Assembly (NCBI GenBank): GCA_023667225.1
Contig: JAMPAN010000004.1
Location: 1-64,000 of the forward strand
Direction: 5' to 3'
Source: Oxalobacter formigenes
GTDB lineage: Bacteria; Pseudomonadota; Gammaproteobacteria; Burkholderiales; Burkholderiaceae_D
Length of the DNA: 64,000 bases
How positions within the stretch are numbered: the stretch's first letter is position 1; each line of letters starts with the position of its first letter. Of the stretch, positions 55,500-64,000 are shown piece by piece. The translations under genes and the position numbers were made by a program. Below the pieces are notes generated by a model, which saw only the letters and a program-made list of their open reading frames with translations, was not told where the DNA came from and did no database searches.

Positions 55500-56213
55500 T
55501 CAGTACAGGTGGGGATTGGCAAATTCGTCAGTGGATTCGTCCAGCCGGACGGAGGCTTTTTTGAAAGCGTCCATGATGGGTTTCAACAGCGGCTGTTTGA
55601 GCTTGAGCGATGCCTGGTTGACGATGAGGCGGGAGGTAATGTCCTGTATTTTTTCCACTTCAACCAGATGGTTGGCTTTCAGGGTGTTGCCGGTGCTGAC
55701 CAGGTCAACGATGACGTCTGCCAGGCCGACAAGCGGGGCCAGCTCCATGGAGCCGTACAGTTTGATGAGATCGACATGCACGCCTTTTTTGGCGAAGTGT
55801 TCCCGCGCGGCCTGGACGTATTTGCTGGCAACGCGCAGGCGCGCGCCCTGCCGGATGGCGGCGGCATAGTCGAAATGCTCGCGCACGGCAACGGAAAGGC
55901 GGCATTTGGCAATGTGCAGGTCTATGGGCTGGTACAGGCCCGCGCCGCTGTGTTCCTGGAGCACGTCTTTGCCGGCAATGCCCAGGTCTGCCGCGCCGTA
56001 TTGCACATAGGTGGGCACATCGGAGGCGCGGACGATAATGACCCTGACGGACGGCTGGTTGGTGGGCAGGATGAGCTTGCGGGAGGTATCGGGGTCTTCC
56101 AGGACGCGGATGCCGGCTTCTTCAAGAAGGGGCAGGGTTTCGTCAAAGATCCGGCCTTTGGAAAGGGCAAGCACCAGTTCCTGTGAAGCCAGGGGACTTT
56201 CAGCGGTATTCAT
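55500..56213 (-). CDS. hisG: ATP phosphoribosyltransferase (HisG)
   Basis: First enzyme of histidine synthesis, joining ATP and PRPP. It opens with [22 protein letters not shown], then [29 protein letters not shown], then the PRPP loop [20 protein letters not shown]. At 237 residues it is longer than the short-form HisG that needs HisZ (about 210), mainly by the ends, but it lacks the long-form regulatory domain. So a hisZ elsewhere is expected. It overlaps murA by four bases. Confidence 0.96.
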   Translation of the reverse strand: MNTAESPLASQELVLALSKGRIFDETLPLLEEAGIRVLEDPDTSRKLILPTNQPSVRVIIVRASDVPTYVQYGAADLGIAGKDVLQEHSGAGLYQPIDLHIAKCRLSVAVREHFDYAAAIRQGARLRVASKYVQAAREHFAKKGVHVDLIKLYGSMELAPLVGLADVIVDLVSTGNTLKANHLVEVEKIQDITSRLIVNQASLKLKQPLLKPIMDAFKKASVRLDESTDEFANPHLY

Positions 56214-57463
56214 TGTGCGACTCTTTGTATATGGGCGCCGACGGCGTTGAGTTTTTCTTCCATGCGTTCATAGCCTCGGTCCAGGTGGTAGATGCGGTTG
56301 ACATGGGTTTCGCCCTGGGCGGCCAGCCCGGCGATGACGAGGGAGGCGGAGGCGCGCAGGTCGGTTGCCATGACGGGCGCGCCGATCAGTTTATCCACAT
56401 TCCTGACAAAGGCAGTGTTGCCTTCGGTTTTGATTCTGGCGCCAAGCCGGTTTAATTCCTGTACGTGCATGAAACGGTTTTCAAAGATGGTTTCAACCGC
56501 ATGGCTGGCTGTGCTGGCAATGCAGTTGACTGCCATGAACTGGGCCTGCATATCTGTCGGAAAGCCAGGGTACTCGGTTGTCCGGAAGCTGACGCCTCTG
56601 GGGCGGCGGTCCATGCGGATGCGTATCCATGTATCGCCGCAGGTAATGTCTGCGCCGGTTTCCCTTATTTTATCAAGAACGGCGTCCAGGATATCATCCC
56701 GCGTGCGGGTGAGGGTGACATCGCCGCCGGCTGCCGCAACGGCGCACAGGAAGGTGCCGGTTTCGATGCGGTCGGCAATGACTTCATGGGAAGCGCCGTG
56801 CAGGCGGTCTGTACCATAGATAACCAGGCGGGCGGTGCCGATGCCTTCGATTTTTGCGCCCATTTTCACGAGCAGGCGGGCCAGGTCGGTGACTTCCGGT
56901 TCGCGCGCGGCGTTTTCCAGGATGGTTTCCCCTTCTGCCAGCGCAGCGGCCATCAGGAGGTTTTCTGTGCCGGTGACGGTGATCATGTCGGTGGTGATGC
57001 GCGCGCCTTGCAGGCGGCCGGCTTTGGCATGGATGTAGCCGCCGGATACCTCGATTTCCGCGCCCATGGCCCTTAGGCCCTTGATGTGCTGTTCAACGGG
57101 CCGCGAGCCGATGGCGCAGCCGCCGGGCAGGGAGACCTGGGCCTGCCCGAAACGGGCGAGCAGCGGGCCCAGCACCAGGATGGAGGCGCGCATGGTTTTG
57201 ACCAGCTCGTAGGGCGCGCAGAAGCGGTTGATACCGCTGCCGCTGATGGCCAGCGTTTCGCCTTCCTGTGCGGTAGTGACGCCGAGTTTTTCCAGAAGCC
57301 GCAGCATGGTTTGCACATCTTTGAGGTGCGGTACGTTGGAAAGGGAAAGGGTATCGGCGGTGAGGATGCCGGCGCACAGGATAGGCAGCGCTGCGTTTTT
57401 TGCGCCGGAAATCGGGATTTCCCCGGAAAGGCGGTTTCCGCCGGAAATAATCAGTTTGTCCAT
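56210..57463 (-). CDS. murA: UDP-N-acetylglucosamine 1-carboxyvinyltransferase
   Basis: First committed step of peptidoglycan synthesis, transferring enolpyruvate from PEP to UDP-GlcNAc. It opens with [27 protein letters not shown]. The active-site loop [18 protein letters not shown] carries the catalytic Cys near residue 116. [20 protein letters not shown] and [22 protein letters not shown] are also typical. It has 417 residues. The bolA gene often placed before murA in relatives is missing here. Confidence 0.97.
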   Translation of the reverse strand: MDKLIISGGNRLSGEIPISGAKNAALPILCAGILTADTLSLSNVPHLKDVQTMLRLLEKLGVTTAQEGETLAISGSGINRFCAPYELVKTMRASILVLGPLLARFGQAQVSLPGGCAIGSRPVEQHIKGLRAMGAEIEVSGGYIHAKAGRLQGARITTDMITVTGTENLLMAAALAEGETILENAAREPEVTDLARLLVKMGAKIEGIGTARLVIYGTDRLHGASHEVIADRIETGTFLCAVAAAGGDVTLTRTRDDILDAVLDKIRETGADITCGDTWIRIRMDRRPRGVSFRTTEYPGFPTDMQAQFMAVNCIASTASHAVETIFENRFMHVQELNRLGARIKTEGNTAFVRNVDKLIGAPVMATDLRASASLVIAGLAAQGETHVNRIYHLDRGYERMEEKLNAVGAHIQRVAQ

Positions 57464-57545
57464 TTCTGTTCGTTTTGGGGTAAGGCCGGATTCCCGCCGG
57501 ACGGTTTTCAGGCTGCCTGGCGGGAAAAAACAGTATTCTACGGCT

Positions 57546-58307
57546 TTAGCGGCGTAATTTATACCCGCTTTTCAGGATATGCAGGGTGACGGCGGCAAGA
57601 AAAAGGAAAAAGGCAGCGGCAATGGCAAGGCTGAAACAGGGGTTGACGTCGGATTGCCCTAAAAAGCCGTAGCGGAAGCCATCCACCATATAGAAGAAGG
57701 GATTGAACCGGGAGACGGTTTGCCAGGAGGGCGGCAGGGCGCAGATGGAGTAAAAAACGCCGGAGAGGAAGGTTGCCGGCATGATAAGGAAGTTCTGGAA
57801 GCTGGCGAGCTGGTCGAATTTGTCGGAGCAGATGCCGGCAATGATGCCCAGGCTGCCCAAAATGGCGGCAGACAGAAGGGCAAAGACGATGATCCAGCCG
57901 GGCGCGGCAAAGGGGAGGCGGGTAAACCAGCAGGTGACGAGGAAGACGCCCGTGCCGACAACCAGGCCGCGAAAGACGGCGGCAAGGAGGTAGGCGCCGA
58001 ACCATTCCAGGTAGGAAAGGGGCGCCAAGAGCACAAAGACCAGGCTGCCGTTGATTTTGGACTGGATGAGGGAGGATGAGGCGTTGGCAAAGGCATTTTG
58101 CAACAGGCTCATCATGATGAGGCCGGGAATGAGGAAGGCGGTATAGGAGATGCCTTCGTACACCTGGATGCGGTTTTCCAGGGCCTGGCCGAAGATGAGC
58201 AGATAAAGCAGCGAGGTGATAACCGGCGCGGCAATGGTTTGGGCTGCCACTTTCCAGAAGCGCCAGATTTCCTTGTAAAGCAGGGTCAGAAAGGGCGAGG
58301 CGGGCAT
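57546..58307 (-). CDS. ABC-2 type exporter permease (YadH-like)
   Basis: Membrane half of an exporter, 253 residues with six hydrophobic helices. ABC-2 family features include [33 protein letters not shown] (family core) and [38 protein letters not shown]. The start [19 protein letters not shown] was chosen because the 94 upstream codons are antisense-like and overlap the ATPase gene. Its ATPase partner lies one base upstream. The substrate is unknown. Confidence 0.92.
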   Translation of the reverse strand: MPASPFLTLLYKEIWRFWKVAAQTIAAPVITSLLYLLIFGQALENRIQVYEGISYTAFLIPGLIMMSLLQNAFANASSSLIQSKINGSLVFVLLAPLSYLEWFGAYLLAAVFRGLVVGTGVFLVTCWFTRLPFAAPGWIIVFALLSAAILGSLGIIAGICSDKFDQLASFQNFLIMPATFLSGVFYSICALPPSWQTVSRFNPFFYMVDGFRYGFLGQSDVNPCFSLAIAAAFFLFLAAVTLHILKSGYKLRR

Positions 58308-58308
58308 A

Positions 58309-59223
58309 TCAGTTCCGGTGCTGCATGATCCGGACAAAGACTTCTTCCAGATCGGGTTGGTTGAGCTGCATGTCGGCAACAGTGAGGCCGGCTTCCCTGA
58401 GGGTGAAGAGGATGCGTTCGATATCGGCAGGCCCTTTGATGGCGAGTGTCCACACGCCGGAATCAGCGGCGGCTTTTTCCGTCTTGTAGCGGGTAAGGAG
58501 TGTTTCAGGCAGTTCGCCTGCGTCAAGCTGGATGACCAGCCGGGTATCGGCGGCCTGGTGGATAAGTGCTTCTGTGGTGTCCAGCGCAACGATGCTGCCC
58601 TGTTGCAGCATGGCGATCCGGCTGCACCATGTCTGGGCTTCTTCCAGGTAGTGGGTGGTCAGCACGACGGTATGTTTTTCTTTCCGGTTCAGGCGGCCGA
58701 TGAATTGCCAAAGGGTCTGGCGCAGTTCGACATCGACCCCGGCTGTCGGCTCATCCAGGACAATGACGGGCGGTTTGTGGACCAGCGCCTGCGCGACCAG
58801 CACCCGCCGTTTCATGCCCCCGGAGAGCGCGCGCATATTGGTGTTGGCCTTGTCTTTCAGGCCCAGGTTGTGCATGACTTCGTCAATCCAGTCGTCATTT
58901 TTTTTGAGCCCGAAGTAGCCGGATTGCAGTCTTAAGGTTTCCCTGACGGTAAAAAACGGGTCGAAAACCAGTTCCTGGGGAACGACGCCGATGTTTTTGC
59001 GGGCAGCCTGGAAGTGTGTGACGACATTATGCCCCATGATGCGCACGGTTCCGGCATCTGCCCCAGCGAGCCCCGCCATGATGGAGATAAGCGTGGTTTT
59101 TCCGGCCCCGTTCGGGCCGAGCAGGCCGAAAAATTCGCCTTCGCCAATGGAAAGGGAAATGTCTTTTAATGCTTGCAGGCTGCCGTAGCGTTTGCTGACG
59201 TTTTTGATTTCAATGGCTGTCAT
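58309..59223 (-). CDS. ABC exporter ATP-binding protein (YadG-like)
   Basis: ATPase of the ABC-2 exporter, 304 residues. Walker A is GLLGPNGAGKTTL near residue 40, the signature is LSGGMKRRVLVAQAL and Walker B is PPVIVLDEPTAGVD, with the switch His in VVLTTHYLEEAQ. A C-terminal extension (residues about 225-304) is typical for this group. The gene lies between mlaB and the permease. Confidence 0.94.
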   Translation of the reverse strand: MTAIEIKNVSKRYGSLQALKDISLSIGEGEFFGLLGPNGAGKTTLISIMAGLAGADAGTVRIMGHNVVTHFQAARKNIGVVPQELVFDPFFTVRETLRLQSGYFGLKKNDDWIDEVMHNLGLKDKANTNMRALSGGMKRRVLVAQALVHKPPVIVLDEPTAGVDVELRQTLWQFIGRLNRKEKHTVVLTTHYLEEAQTWCSRIAMLQQGSIVALDTTEALIHQAADTRLVIQLDAGELPETLLTRYKTEKAAADSGVWTLAIKGPADIERILFTLREAGLTVADMQLNQPDLEEVFVRIMQHRN

Positions 59224-59325
59224 GGCGGGAGGCGGCAGACGAGGCAGGCGGGAGCGGCAAGGGGCGGGAAAGCAGACACGGCGGGCAACAGGGTTGCAGT
59301 GTCATCTGCACGGGATGAAGCTGCG

Positions 59326-59607
59326 CTAGCGGGAAGCAGCAGGCGGGGGTAGCCCCAGGAGGGTTGTTACGCCATACAGGGAAGCCAGGCTCAGGATGTT
59401 GTCCGGGACATTGACGAAGGCCAGCGGCGCGCCTGTTGCTTTTGCCGCGCGCTGCCAGGCCAGCATGACGGCGATGCCGGAAGAATCGGCCTGGACAACG
59501 CCGCCCAGGTCGAAAGCGGCATGGCCGTTTTTGATGGCGTCAAGCCCGGTTTCCAGCGCTGTTTTGGCGCTGGAAAACGAGAGGCTGGTAATGGCGGTGA
59601 CAGACAT
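59326..59607 (-). CDS. mlaB: STAS-domain protein MlaB
   Basis: Cytoplasmic STAS protein that supports the MlaFEDB phospholipid ABC transporter. The 93 residues fit one STAS domain; the conserved serine loop reads VVQADSSGIAVMLAWQRAAK (near residues 38-57). It follows mlaC by 15 bases. In this cluster it lies at the downstream end, away from mlaF and mlaE. Confidence 0.85.
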   Translation of the reverse strand: MSVTAITSLSFSSAKTALETGLDAIKNGHAAFDLGGVVQADSSGIAVMLAWQRAAKATGAPLAFVNVPDNILSLASLYGVTTLLGLPPPAASR

Positions 59608-59622
59608 ACCGAAAGGTGCGGT

Positions 59623-60273
59623 TTATTTGGCCGGTTTCGTGTTTTTGGACAAGGCGGCGTTTTTTTCCTGGAGGGTCTTGATTAAGCCGTTAATCCCGGA
59701 ACGGGCGATTTCATTGGTAAAGGTGGTTTTGTAGGTTTCCACCAGCCAGGCGCCCAGGACGTTGATGTCGTAAATTTTCCAGCCGTTTTCCTGTTTTTCC
59801 AGGCGGTAGCCCAGCAGAATGGGTTCCGGGTTGCGGGGCAGGATGATGCGCGAGTTGACAATGACATCGGTCGCGTCCGCTTTGGCGCGCAGGGGCTGGA
59901 ATTGCAGTTTGCAGCCGTTTTCCACTTTGGAAATGGCGCTGGCGTAGGTATAGAACAGCAGATCGTGGAACTGTTTGGTCAGCTCTTCGCGCTGCTCTGG
60001 CGTGGCCTGGCGCCAGGCTTTGCCAACTGCCAGAGAAGTGGTTTTGCGGAAGTCAACATGCGGCATGACTTTTTCTTCAACCAGCCGGGAGATGCGCTGC
60101 ATATCGCCTTTTTTGATGTTTTTGTCCTGTTTGGCGGTGTTGAGCACTTCCAGGCTGACCCGTTTGACGAGGGCATCCGGCGTTTCCGGTGTTTCCTGGG
60201 CATGGGTTTGTACGGCAACGGCAATAATCAGCGAGGCCAGGCACCATACCAGCCAGTTTTTCATCGGGTTCAT
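59623..60273 (-). CDS. mlaC: Periplasmic phospholipid carrier MlaC
   Basis: Soluble carrier that shuttles phospholipids between MlaA in the outer membrane and MlaD in the inner membrane. A signal peptide (WLVWCLASLIIAVAVQTHA) is followed by the MlaC fold: VEEKVMPHVDFRKTTSLAVGKAWRQATPEQREELTKQF and YDINVLGAWLVETYKTTFTNEI. It has 216 residues. A start three codons later is also possible. Confidence 0.94.
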   Translation of the reverse strand: MNPMKNWLVWCLASLIIAVAVQTHAQETPETPDALVKRVSLEVLNTAKQDKNIKKGDMQRISRLVEEKVMPHVDFRKTTSLAVGKAWRQATPEQREELTKQFHDLLFYTYASAISKVENGCKLQFQPLRAKADATDVIVNSRIILPRNPEPILLGYRLEKQENGWKIYDINVLGAWLVETYKTTFTNEIARSGINGLIKTLQEKNAALSKNTKPAK

Positions 60274-60317
60274 TGGTTTTCTTCTTCAGTGAAAAGGTTG
60301 TTCAAAAAAGGGGTGTA

Positions 60318-61241
60318 TCAGTTAATTCGTGCAGCGGTTTCCGCCGCTGCCGAAGCGGTTTCCGATGTGCCTGCCGTTTCGCTGCGGGCGGCAGGCAGGG
60401 AACCGGCTGTCTGTGCCGGAACTGCTTCAGGTTCGGCCGCTGCCCTGACGGTTTCTTTGGCAGGCTGGTCTTCCGGCTGAAGCCCGCTGCTTGGCAGCCA
60501 GGGCTGGAATTCGGCTTCTTTTTTCTCTTCGGTTGCGTTTTCCCACTGGCTGTCGGCCAGGTCTTTGTCATGAACCATGCGCTGGCGGCGCTGTAGATAG
60601 GCATCGCGCAGGAATTCGTATTTGTCGATGGCCGCATCGTCTATGACAGTGGAAGCATCCAGGAGTTCCGCCCGTTTGCTGATGCCGCGCAGAGCGACCA
60701 TGCTCCACATGACGGTATCGTCATCAATGTAGGTGACAGGATCGCCGAACCAGTAGTCGGCAGGTGCGGCGACGGTGTCCCGGATGGTGGAGGGCCCCAG
60801 GATGGGGATGTAGAAGTACGGGCCGGCCGGTACGCCCCATACGCCCAGTGTTTGGCCGAAATCTTCATTGTGCTTGGGCAGGCCGGCGTCTGACGCAACG
60901 TCAATTAAGCCGCCGATGCCGGCAAAGGTGTTGACCATGACGCGCGAGACATCGGAGAAGCCTTCGTCTCCCCGGCCCTGGAGGAAGTTGTTAAAGGCGA
61001 TCCAGACATCGGCAAGGTTGCCGAAGAAGTTGCCGACCATAGTCTGGACAGCTTCGGGCAGCAGCTCATGGTAGCCGGTGGCAACCGGTTTGACCACAAC
61101 GGTATCCATAGCTTCGGTGAAATAGAAAGCCTGGCGGTTGTAGCCTTCCAGCGGATCGTTCGGGCTGTGTGCGCATCCGGCTGCCAGTGCAGCCAGGGAG
61201 AGGGCCGCGCCCAGTTTGGTCAATCGTGATGTGATGCTCAT
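60318..61241 (-). CDS. mlaA: Outer-membrane lipoprotein MlaA (VacJ)
   Basis: Extracts surface phospholipids from the outer membrane. It carries a lipobox (LAAGCAHSP, Cys about residue 23), then DPLEGYNRQAFYFTEAMDTVVVKPVATGY, the family block FGQTLGVWGVPAGPYFYIPILGPSTIRD and YEFLRDAYLQRRQRM. With 307 residues it has a long Ala/Glu/Pro-rich C-terminal tail beyond the usual domain. It overlaps mlaD by four bases. Confidence 0.95.
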   Translation of the reverse strand: MSITSRLTKLGAALSLAALAAGCAHSPNDPLEGYNRQAFYFTEAMDTVVVKPVATGYHELLPEAVQTMVGNFFGNLADVWIAFNNFLQGRGDEGFSDVSRVMVNTFAGIGGLIDVASDAGLPKHNEDFGQTLGVWGVPAGPYFYIPILGPSTIRDTVAAPADYWFGDPVTYIDDDTVMWSMVALRGISKRAELLDASTVIDDAAIDKYEFLRDAYLQRRQRMVHDKDLADSQWENATEEKKEAEFQPWLPSSGLQPEDQPAKETVRAAAEPEAVPAQTAGSLPAARSETAGTSETASAAAETAARIN

Positions 61242-61711
61242 TTCTCAGCGTCCTTTTCTTCTGTCGCCTTGCTGTAGATAAACTGGCTGATAAGGTTTTC
61301 CAGCACCATAGCGGACTGGGTCATGGTAATCTGGTCGCCGTTGGCGAGGTTTTTATCGTCCCCGCCTGGCTCGATACTGATATATTGTTCCCCCAGCAAA
61401 CCCGATGTCAATATTTTGGCGCTGCTGTCTTTGGGAAAGCGGTAGCGTTCTTCAATCTGGAGCATGACCTGGGCGCGAAATTCCTCATCGTCAAAGCTGA
61501 TGTCGCCGACGCGGCCGACGACCACCCCTGCGCTTTTGATGGGCGCACGGGGTTTCAGCCCGCCGATGTTGTCGAAGCGGGTGGTGACGGAATAGGTTTT
61601 CTCAAATGACAGGGAACTCATGTTGCCTGCCTTGAGCGCCAGGAACATCAGTCCCAGCGCGCCGATGATGACAAAGAACCCGACCCAGATATCCAGAGAT
61701 TTGCGTTGCAT
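61238..61711 (-). CDS. mlaD: MCE-domain protein MlaD
   Basis: Inner-membrane-anchored, hexamer-forming lipid-binding subunit of the Mla ABC transporter. A single helix (WVGFFVIIGALGLMFLALKAG, residues about 10-30) precedes one MCE domain with FDNIGGLKPRAPIKSAGVVVGRV and SGLLGEQYISIEPGG. It has 157 residues. A 129-base gap separates it from mlaE, longer than the other spacings. Confidence 0.95.
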   Translation of the reverse strand: MQRKSLDIWVGFFVIIGALGLMFLALKAGNMSSLSFEKTYSVTTRFDNIGGLKPRAPIKSAGVVVGRVGDISFDDEEFRAQVMLQIEERYRFPKDSSAKILTSGLLGEQYISIEPGGDDKNLANGDQITMTQSAMVLENLISQFIYSKATEEKDAEK

Positions 61712-61840
61712 AAAAAAATAATACCAGTTTGTTAATCGGCCGCCTGTTCCCGTTTGCCGGAAAAAGGCGGAAAACCCATAAAATGTCTCATATTTGACAC
61801 AGAAGCTTGGCAGGGCAAATTATTGGAAAATCCTGTTTTT

Positions 61841-62617
61841 TCAGTTAAACATCAGCGCGGTCATCAGGAAGTCCAGCCATAACACCAGAAGCGACGAGTA
61901 GACGACTGTCCGGGTGGTGGCAAGGGAAACGCCTTCCGGCGTCGGCCGGGCTTCGTAGCCCTGGAAAAGAGCCAGAAAGGTAACGGCAAAACCGAAAACC
62001 AGGCTTTTGACCAGCCCGTTGCCAATATCCATCCAGATATCCACGTTGCTTTGCATCTGCGACCAGAAAGCGCCGTCATCCACGCCGATGAGCAAAACGC
62101 CGACGATGTAGCCGCCCAGGATGCCGACGGAGCTGAAAAGGGTGGCCAGGAAGGGCATGGAGATGATGCCTGCCCAGAACCGGGGCGCCAGCACGCGGTC
62201 AAGGGGGTTGACCGCCATCATGTCCATAGCGGCCAGCTGCTCGCCGGCTTTCATGAGGCCGATTTCGGCTGTAAGCGAGGTGCCTGCCCTGCCGGCATAC
62301 AGGAGGGCGGTGATGACCGGACCCAGCTCGCGCAGCAGGGCCAGCGCAACCAGGGTGCCCAGCGCCTGTTCGGAGCCGTATTTGTTGAGGATGTAGTAGC
62401 CTTGCAGGCCGAGGACGAAGCCGACGAAAAGCCCGGCAACGGTAATGAGCAAAACGGAATGGTTGCCGATGAAATGGATCTGGTCGGTAATGAGGCGCGG
62501 CCGCCGGATGATGCGGAAGATGGCGCCGGTAAGTTTCAGGAACATCCGGAAGGCGTAGCCGATGCCGGCTATCAGCCGGCGGGTTTTAAGCCCCAGGAGA
62601 GCAATGTAACTGATCAT
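61841..62617 (-). CDS. mlaE: Mla transporter permease MlaE
   Basis: Permease of the MlaFEDB complex, 258 residues with about five membrane segments. The family motifs are ELGPVITALLYAGRAGTSLTAEIGLMKAGEQLAAMDMMAVNP and SMPFLATLFSSVGILGGYIVG. It overlaps mlaF by four bases. Confidence 0.95.
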   Translation of the reverse strand: MISYIALLGLKTRRLIAGIGYAFRMFLKLTGAIFRIIRRPRLITDQIHFIGNHSVLLITVAGLFVGFVLGLQGYYILNKYGSEQALGTLVALALLRELGPVITALLYAGRAGTSLTAEIGLMKAGEQLAAMDMMAVNPLDRVLAPRFWAGIISMPFLATLFSSVGILGGYIVGVLLIGVDDGAFWSQMQSNVDIWMDIGNGLVKSLVFGFAVTFLALFQGYEARPTPEGVSLATTRTVVYSSLLVLWLDFLMTALMFN

Positions 62618-63417
62618 GCGGATGCCTCCAGGTCCAGGTCTTCCGCCAGCGATTTGCCGGGGTAGTGGAAGGGAACCGGCCCGTCGGTTTCGGCGTGGAC
62701 GAATTGCCGGACGTAGGGTTCTTCCGATTCGCGCATTTCCTGCGGCGTGCCGTGCGCGACTATGCGCCCTTCGGAAAGGAAATAGACGTAATCGGCAATG
62801 GCAAAGGATTCTTCCACATCGTGGGAAACGATGATTGAGGTGGAATTCAAGGCGTCGTTCAAGCGGCGGATAAGGTTGGCGGTGACGCCCATTGAGATAG
62901 GGTCCAGCCCGGCGAACGGCTCGTCATACATGATGAGCTCCGGGTCCAGGGCAATGGTTCTGGCCAGCGCCACGCGGCGGGCCATGCCGCCCGATATTTC
63001 GGCCGGTTTCATCCAGGCGGCGTTTCTTAGGCCCACGGTATGCAGTTTCATCAGCACCAGGTCGTGGATCAGTTCTTCCGGCAGGCTGGTTTGTTCTCTT
63101 AAGGGGAAGGCAACGTTTTCAAAGACGGACAGGTCGGTAAACAGCGCGCCGTACTGAAACAGCATGCCCATTTTGCGGCGCAGGCGGTAGATGCCGGCAG
63201 TATCCTGGTCATGGATGGCTTCGCCATCAATCAGCACCTGGCCGGCCTGGGGGAAGATTTGCCCGCCGATGAGGCGCAGGATGGTGGTTTTCCCGGAGCC
63301 GGAGCCTCCCATGACGGCAATGACCTTGCCTTTGGGGAAGGTCATGTTCAGTTCCGACAGGATGGGCCGTTCCCCGTAACGGAAAGCCAGGTTGCGGATT
63401 TCAACAATATTGGACAC
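62614..63417 (-). CDS. mlaF: Mla transporter ATP-binding protein MlaF
   Basis: ATPase of the phospholipid transporter, 267 residues. Walker A is VMGGSGSGKTTILRLI, the signature region EISGGMARRVALARTI and Walker B PELIMYDEPFAGLDPISMG, with switch His in IIVSHDVEESF. It is the first gene of mlaFED-mlaA-mlaC-mlaB, directly downstream of ettA. Confidence 0.96.
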   Translation of the reverse strand: MSNIVEIRNLAFRYGERPILSELNMTFPKGKVIAVMGGSGSGKTTILRLIGGQIFPQAGQVLIDGEAIHDQDTAGIYRLRRKMGMLFQYGALFTDLSVFENVAFPLREQTSLPEELIHDLVLMKLHTVGLRNAAWMKPAEISGGMARRVALARTIALDPELIMYDEPFAGLDPISMGVTANLIRRLNDALNSTSIIVSHDVEESFAIADYVYFLSEGRIVAHGTPQEMRESEEPYVRQFVHAETDGPVPFHYPGKSLAEDLDLEASA

Positions 63418-63488
63418 GGTGTGTTCGGAGAGCCTCAGTGAAGGTTGGTATTGTAATGCAGGAGCAGTTTTTTACCTAATGTCCCGGC

Positions 63489-64000
63489 CTAGCGGGTAAC
63501 CGGCTTGTAGCGGAGGCGTTTGGGCCGCGCACCTTCTTCGCCCAGGCGCTTGCGTTTGTCTGCCTCGTATTCCTGGTAGTTGCCGGTAAAGAAGGCAACC
63601 TGCGAATCGCCCTCAAAGGCCAGGATATGGGTGGCGATGCGGTCCAAAAACCAGCGGTCATGGGAGATGACGATGACGCTGCCGGCAAATTCCAGGAGGG
63701 CGTCTTCCAGCGCACGGAGGGTTTCCACATCCAGGTCGTTGGAGGGTTCGTCCAAAAGCAGTACGTTGCCGCCCTGCATCAGGGTTTTGGCCAGGTGCAG
63801 CCTGCCGCGTTCGCCGCCGGAGAGGCTGCCGACTTTTTTCTGCTGGTCGGAACCCCTGAAGTTGAAGCGGCCCAGATAGGCGCGGGAGGGCATTTCAAAG
63901 CGGCCGACAGAGAGGATATCCGCGCCGTTGCTGATGTCTTCAAAGACGGTTTTGTTGTTGTCCAATGCTTCGCGGCTCTGGTCCACCAGGGAAATGCGGA
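63489..64000 (-). CDS. ettA: Energy-dependent translational throttle protein EttA (3' part)
   Basis: C-terminal part of an ABC-F ATPase that binds the ribosomal E site and gates translation by energy state; the gene runs off the right edge. The second cassette shows [27 protein letters not shown], Walker [12 protein letters not shown], and [19 protein letters not shown]. The tail [19 protein letters not shown] is EttA-like and separates it from Uup or YheS. About 170 residues are visible. Confidence 0.92.
   Translation of the reverse strand, partial: RISLVDQSREALDNNKTVFEDISNGADILSVGRFEMPSRAYLGRFNFRGSDQQKKVGSLSGGERGRLHLAKTLMQGGNVLLLDEPSNDLDVETLRALEDALLEFAGSVIVISHDRWFLDRIATHILAFEGDSQVAFFTGNYQEYEADKRKRLGEEGARPKRLRYKPVTR

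Overview
The window looks like the chromosome of a betaproteobacterium (order Burkholderiales). An Oxalobacteraceae-type organism is my best guess. The grounds are the gene order mlaFE-mlaD-mlaA-mlaC-mlaB-ABC exporter-murA-hisGDCBHAFIE-hinT, the sspA/sspB pair, def-fmt next to dprA-topB, and a one-piece tmRNA with the tag ANDKSYAVAA. The placement rests on gene content and order only, since no search could be run.

Layout. 1-9.5 kb: a leftward biotin operon (ychJ-bioA-bioD-bioB), dadA, holC with a downstream partner gene, oligopeptidase A (prlC), folD and a cold-shock gene. 9.8-20 kb: clpS-clpA, a membrane 4Fe-4S protein, a DUF1857/SRPBCC protein, def-fmt, dprA and topB. 20-23 kb: an accessory patch with an XRE regulator facing a tail-anchored methyltransferase, decayed higBA toxin-antitoxin remnants and a nonsense-mutated AlbA_2-domain gene. 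23-34 kb: an SNF2/SWIM helicase, tex, an AI-2E permease, meso-DAP dehydrogenase, a frameshifted neurotransmitter:sodium symporter gene, and apbE with a small exported protein. 34.3-37 kb: ssrA (tmRNA), a broken deaminase gene and two unrelated lipoproteins. 37.4-40 kb: a cobalamin riboswitch followed by metE. 40.1-43.2 kb: a prophage-derived regulatory/replication cassette whose right edge cuts into the 3' end of an Hsp70-family gene. 43-49 kb: the truncated Hsp70 and a small GrpE-like partner, tRNA-Thr(TGT), sspB, sspA, a Nif3 protein and a DegS-type protease. 49-64 kb: one long leftward run holding hinT, the complete his cluster, murA, an ABC exporter, all Mla phospholipid-transport genes and the 3' part of ettA.

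How the genes work together. The his cluster encodes histidine synthesis from PRPP and ATP. The Mla genes keep lipid asymmetry of the outer membrane, and murA starts peptidoglycan synthesis beside them. ClpS/ClpA, SspB, tmRNA, DegS and prlC form several layers of protein quality control. MetE is under B12 control. Lesions cluster in accessory genes (higBA, AlbA_2, deaminase, symporter, hsp70), which suggests ongoing gene decay.

The most unusual signal is a short dyad, ATGCG-N5-CGCAT (mostly ATGCGT-N3-ACGCAT). It occurs seven times exactly and once with one mismatch, only at 28.7-28.9 kb and 40.1-42.2 kb. It lies between genes and also in frame inside two coding regions, and its flanking bases often stay complementary. 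Second is the Hsp70/GrpE-like pair cut by the phage cassette. Third is a shared operator-like motif linking the phage repressor promoter to an unknown 139-residue gene.
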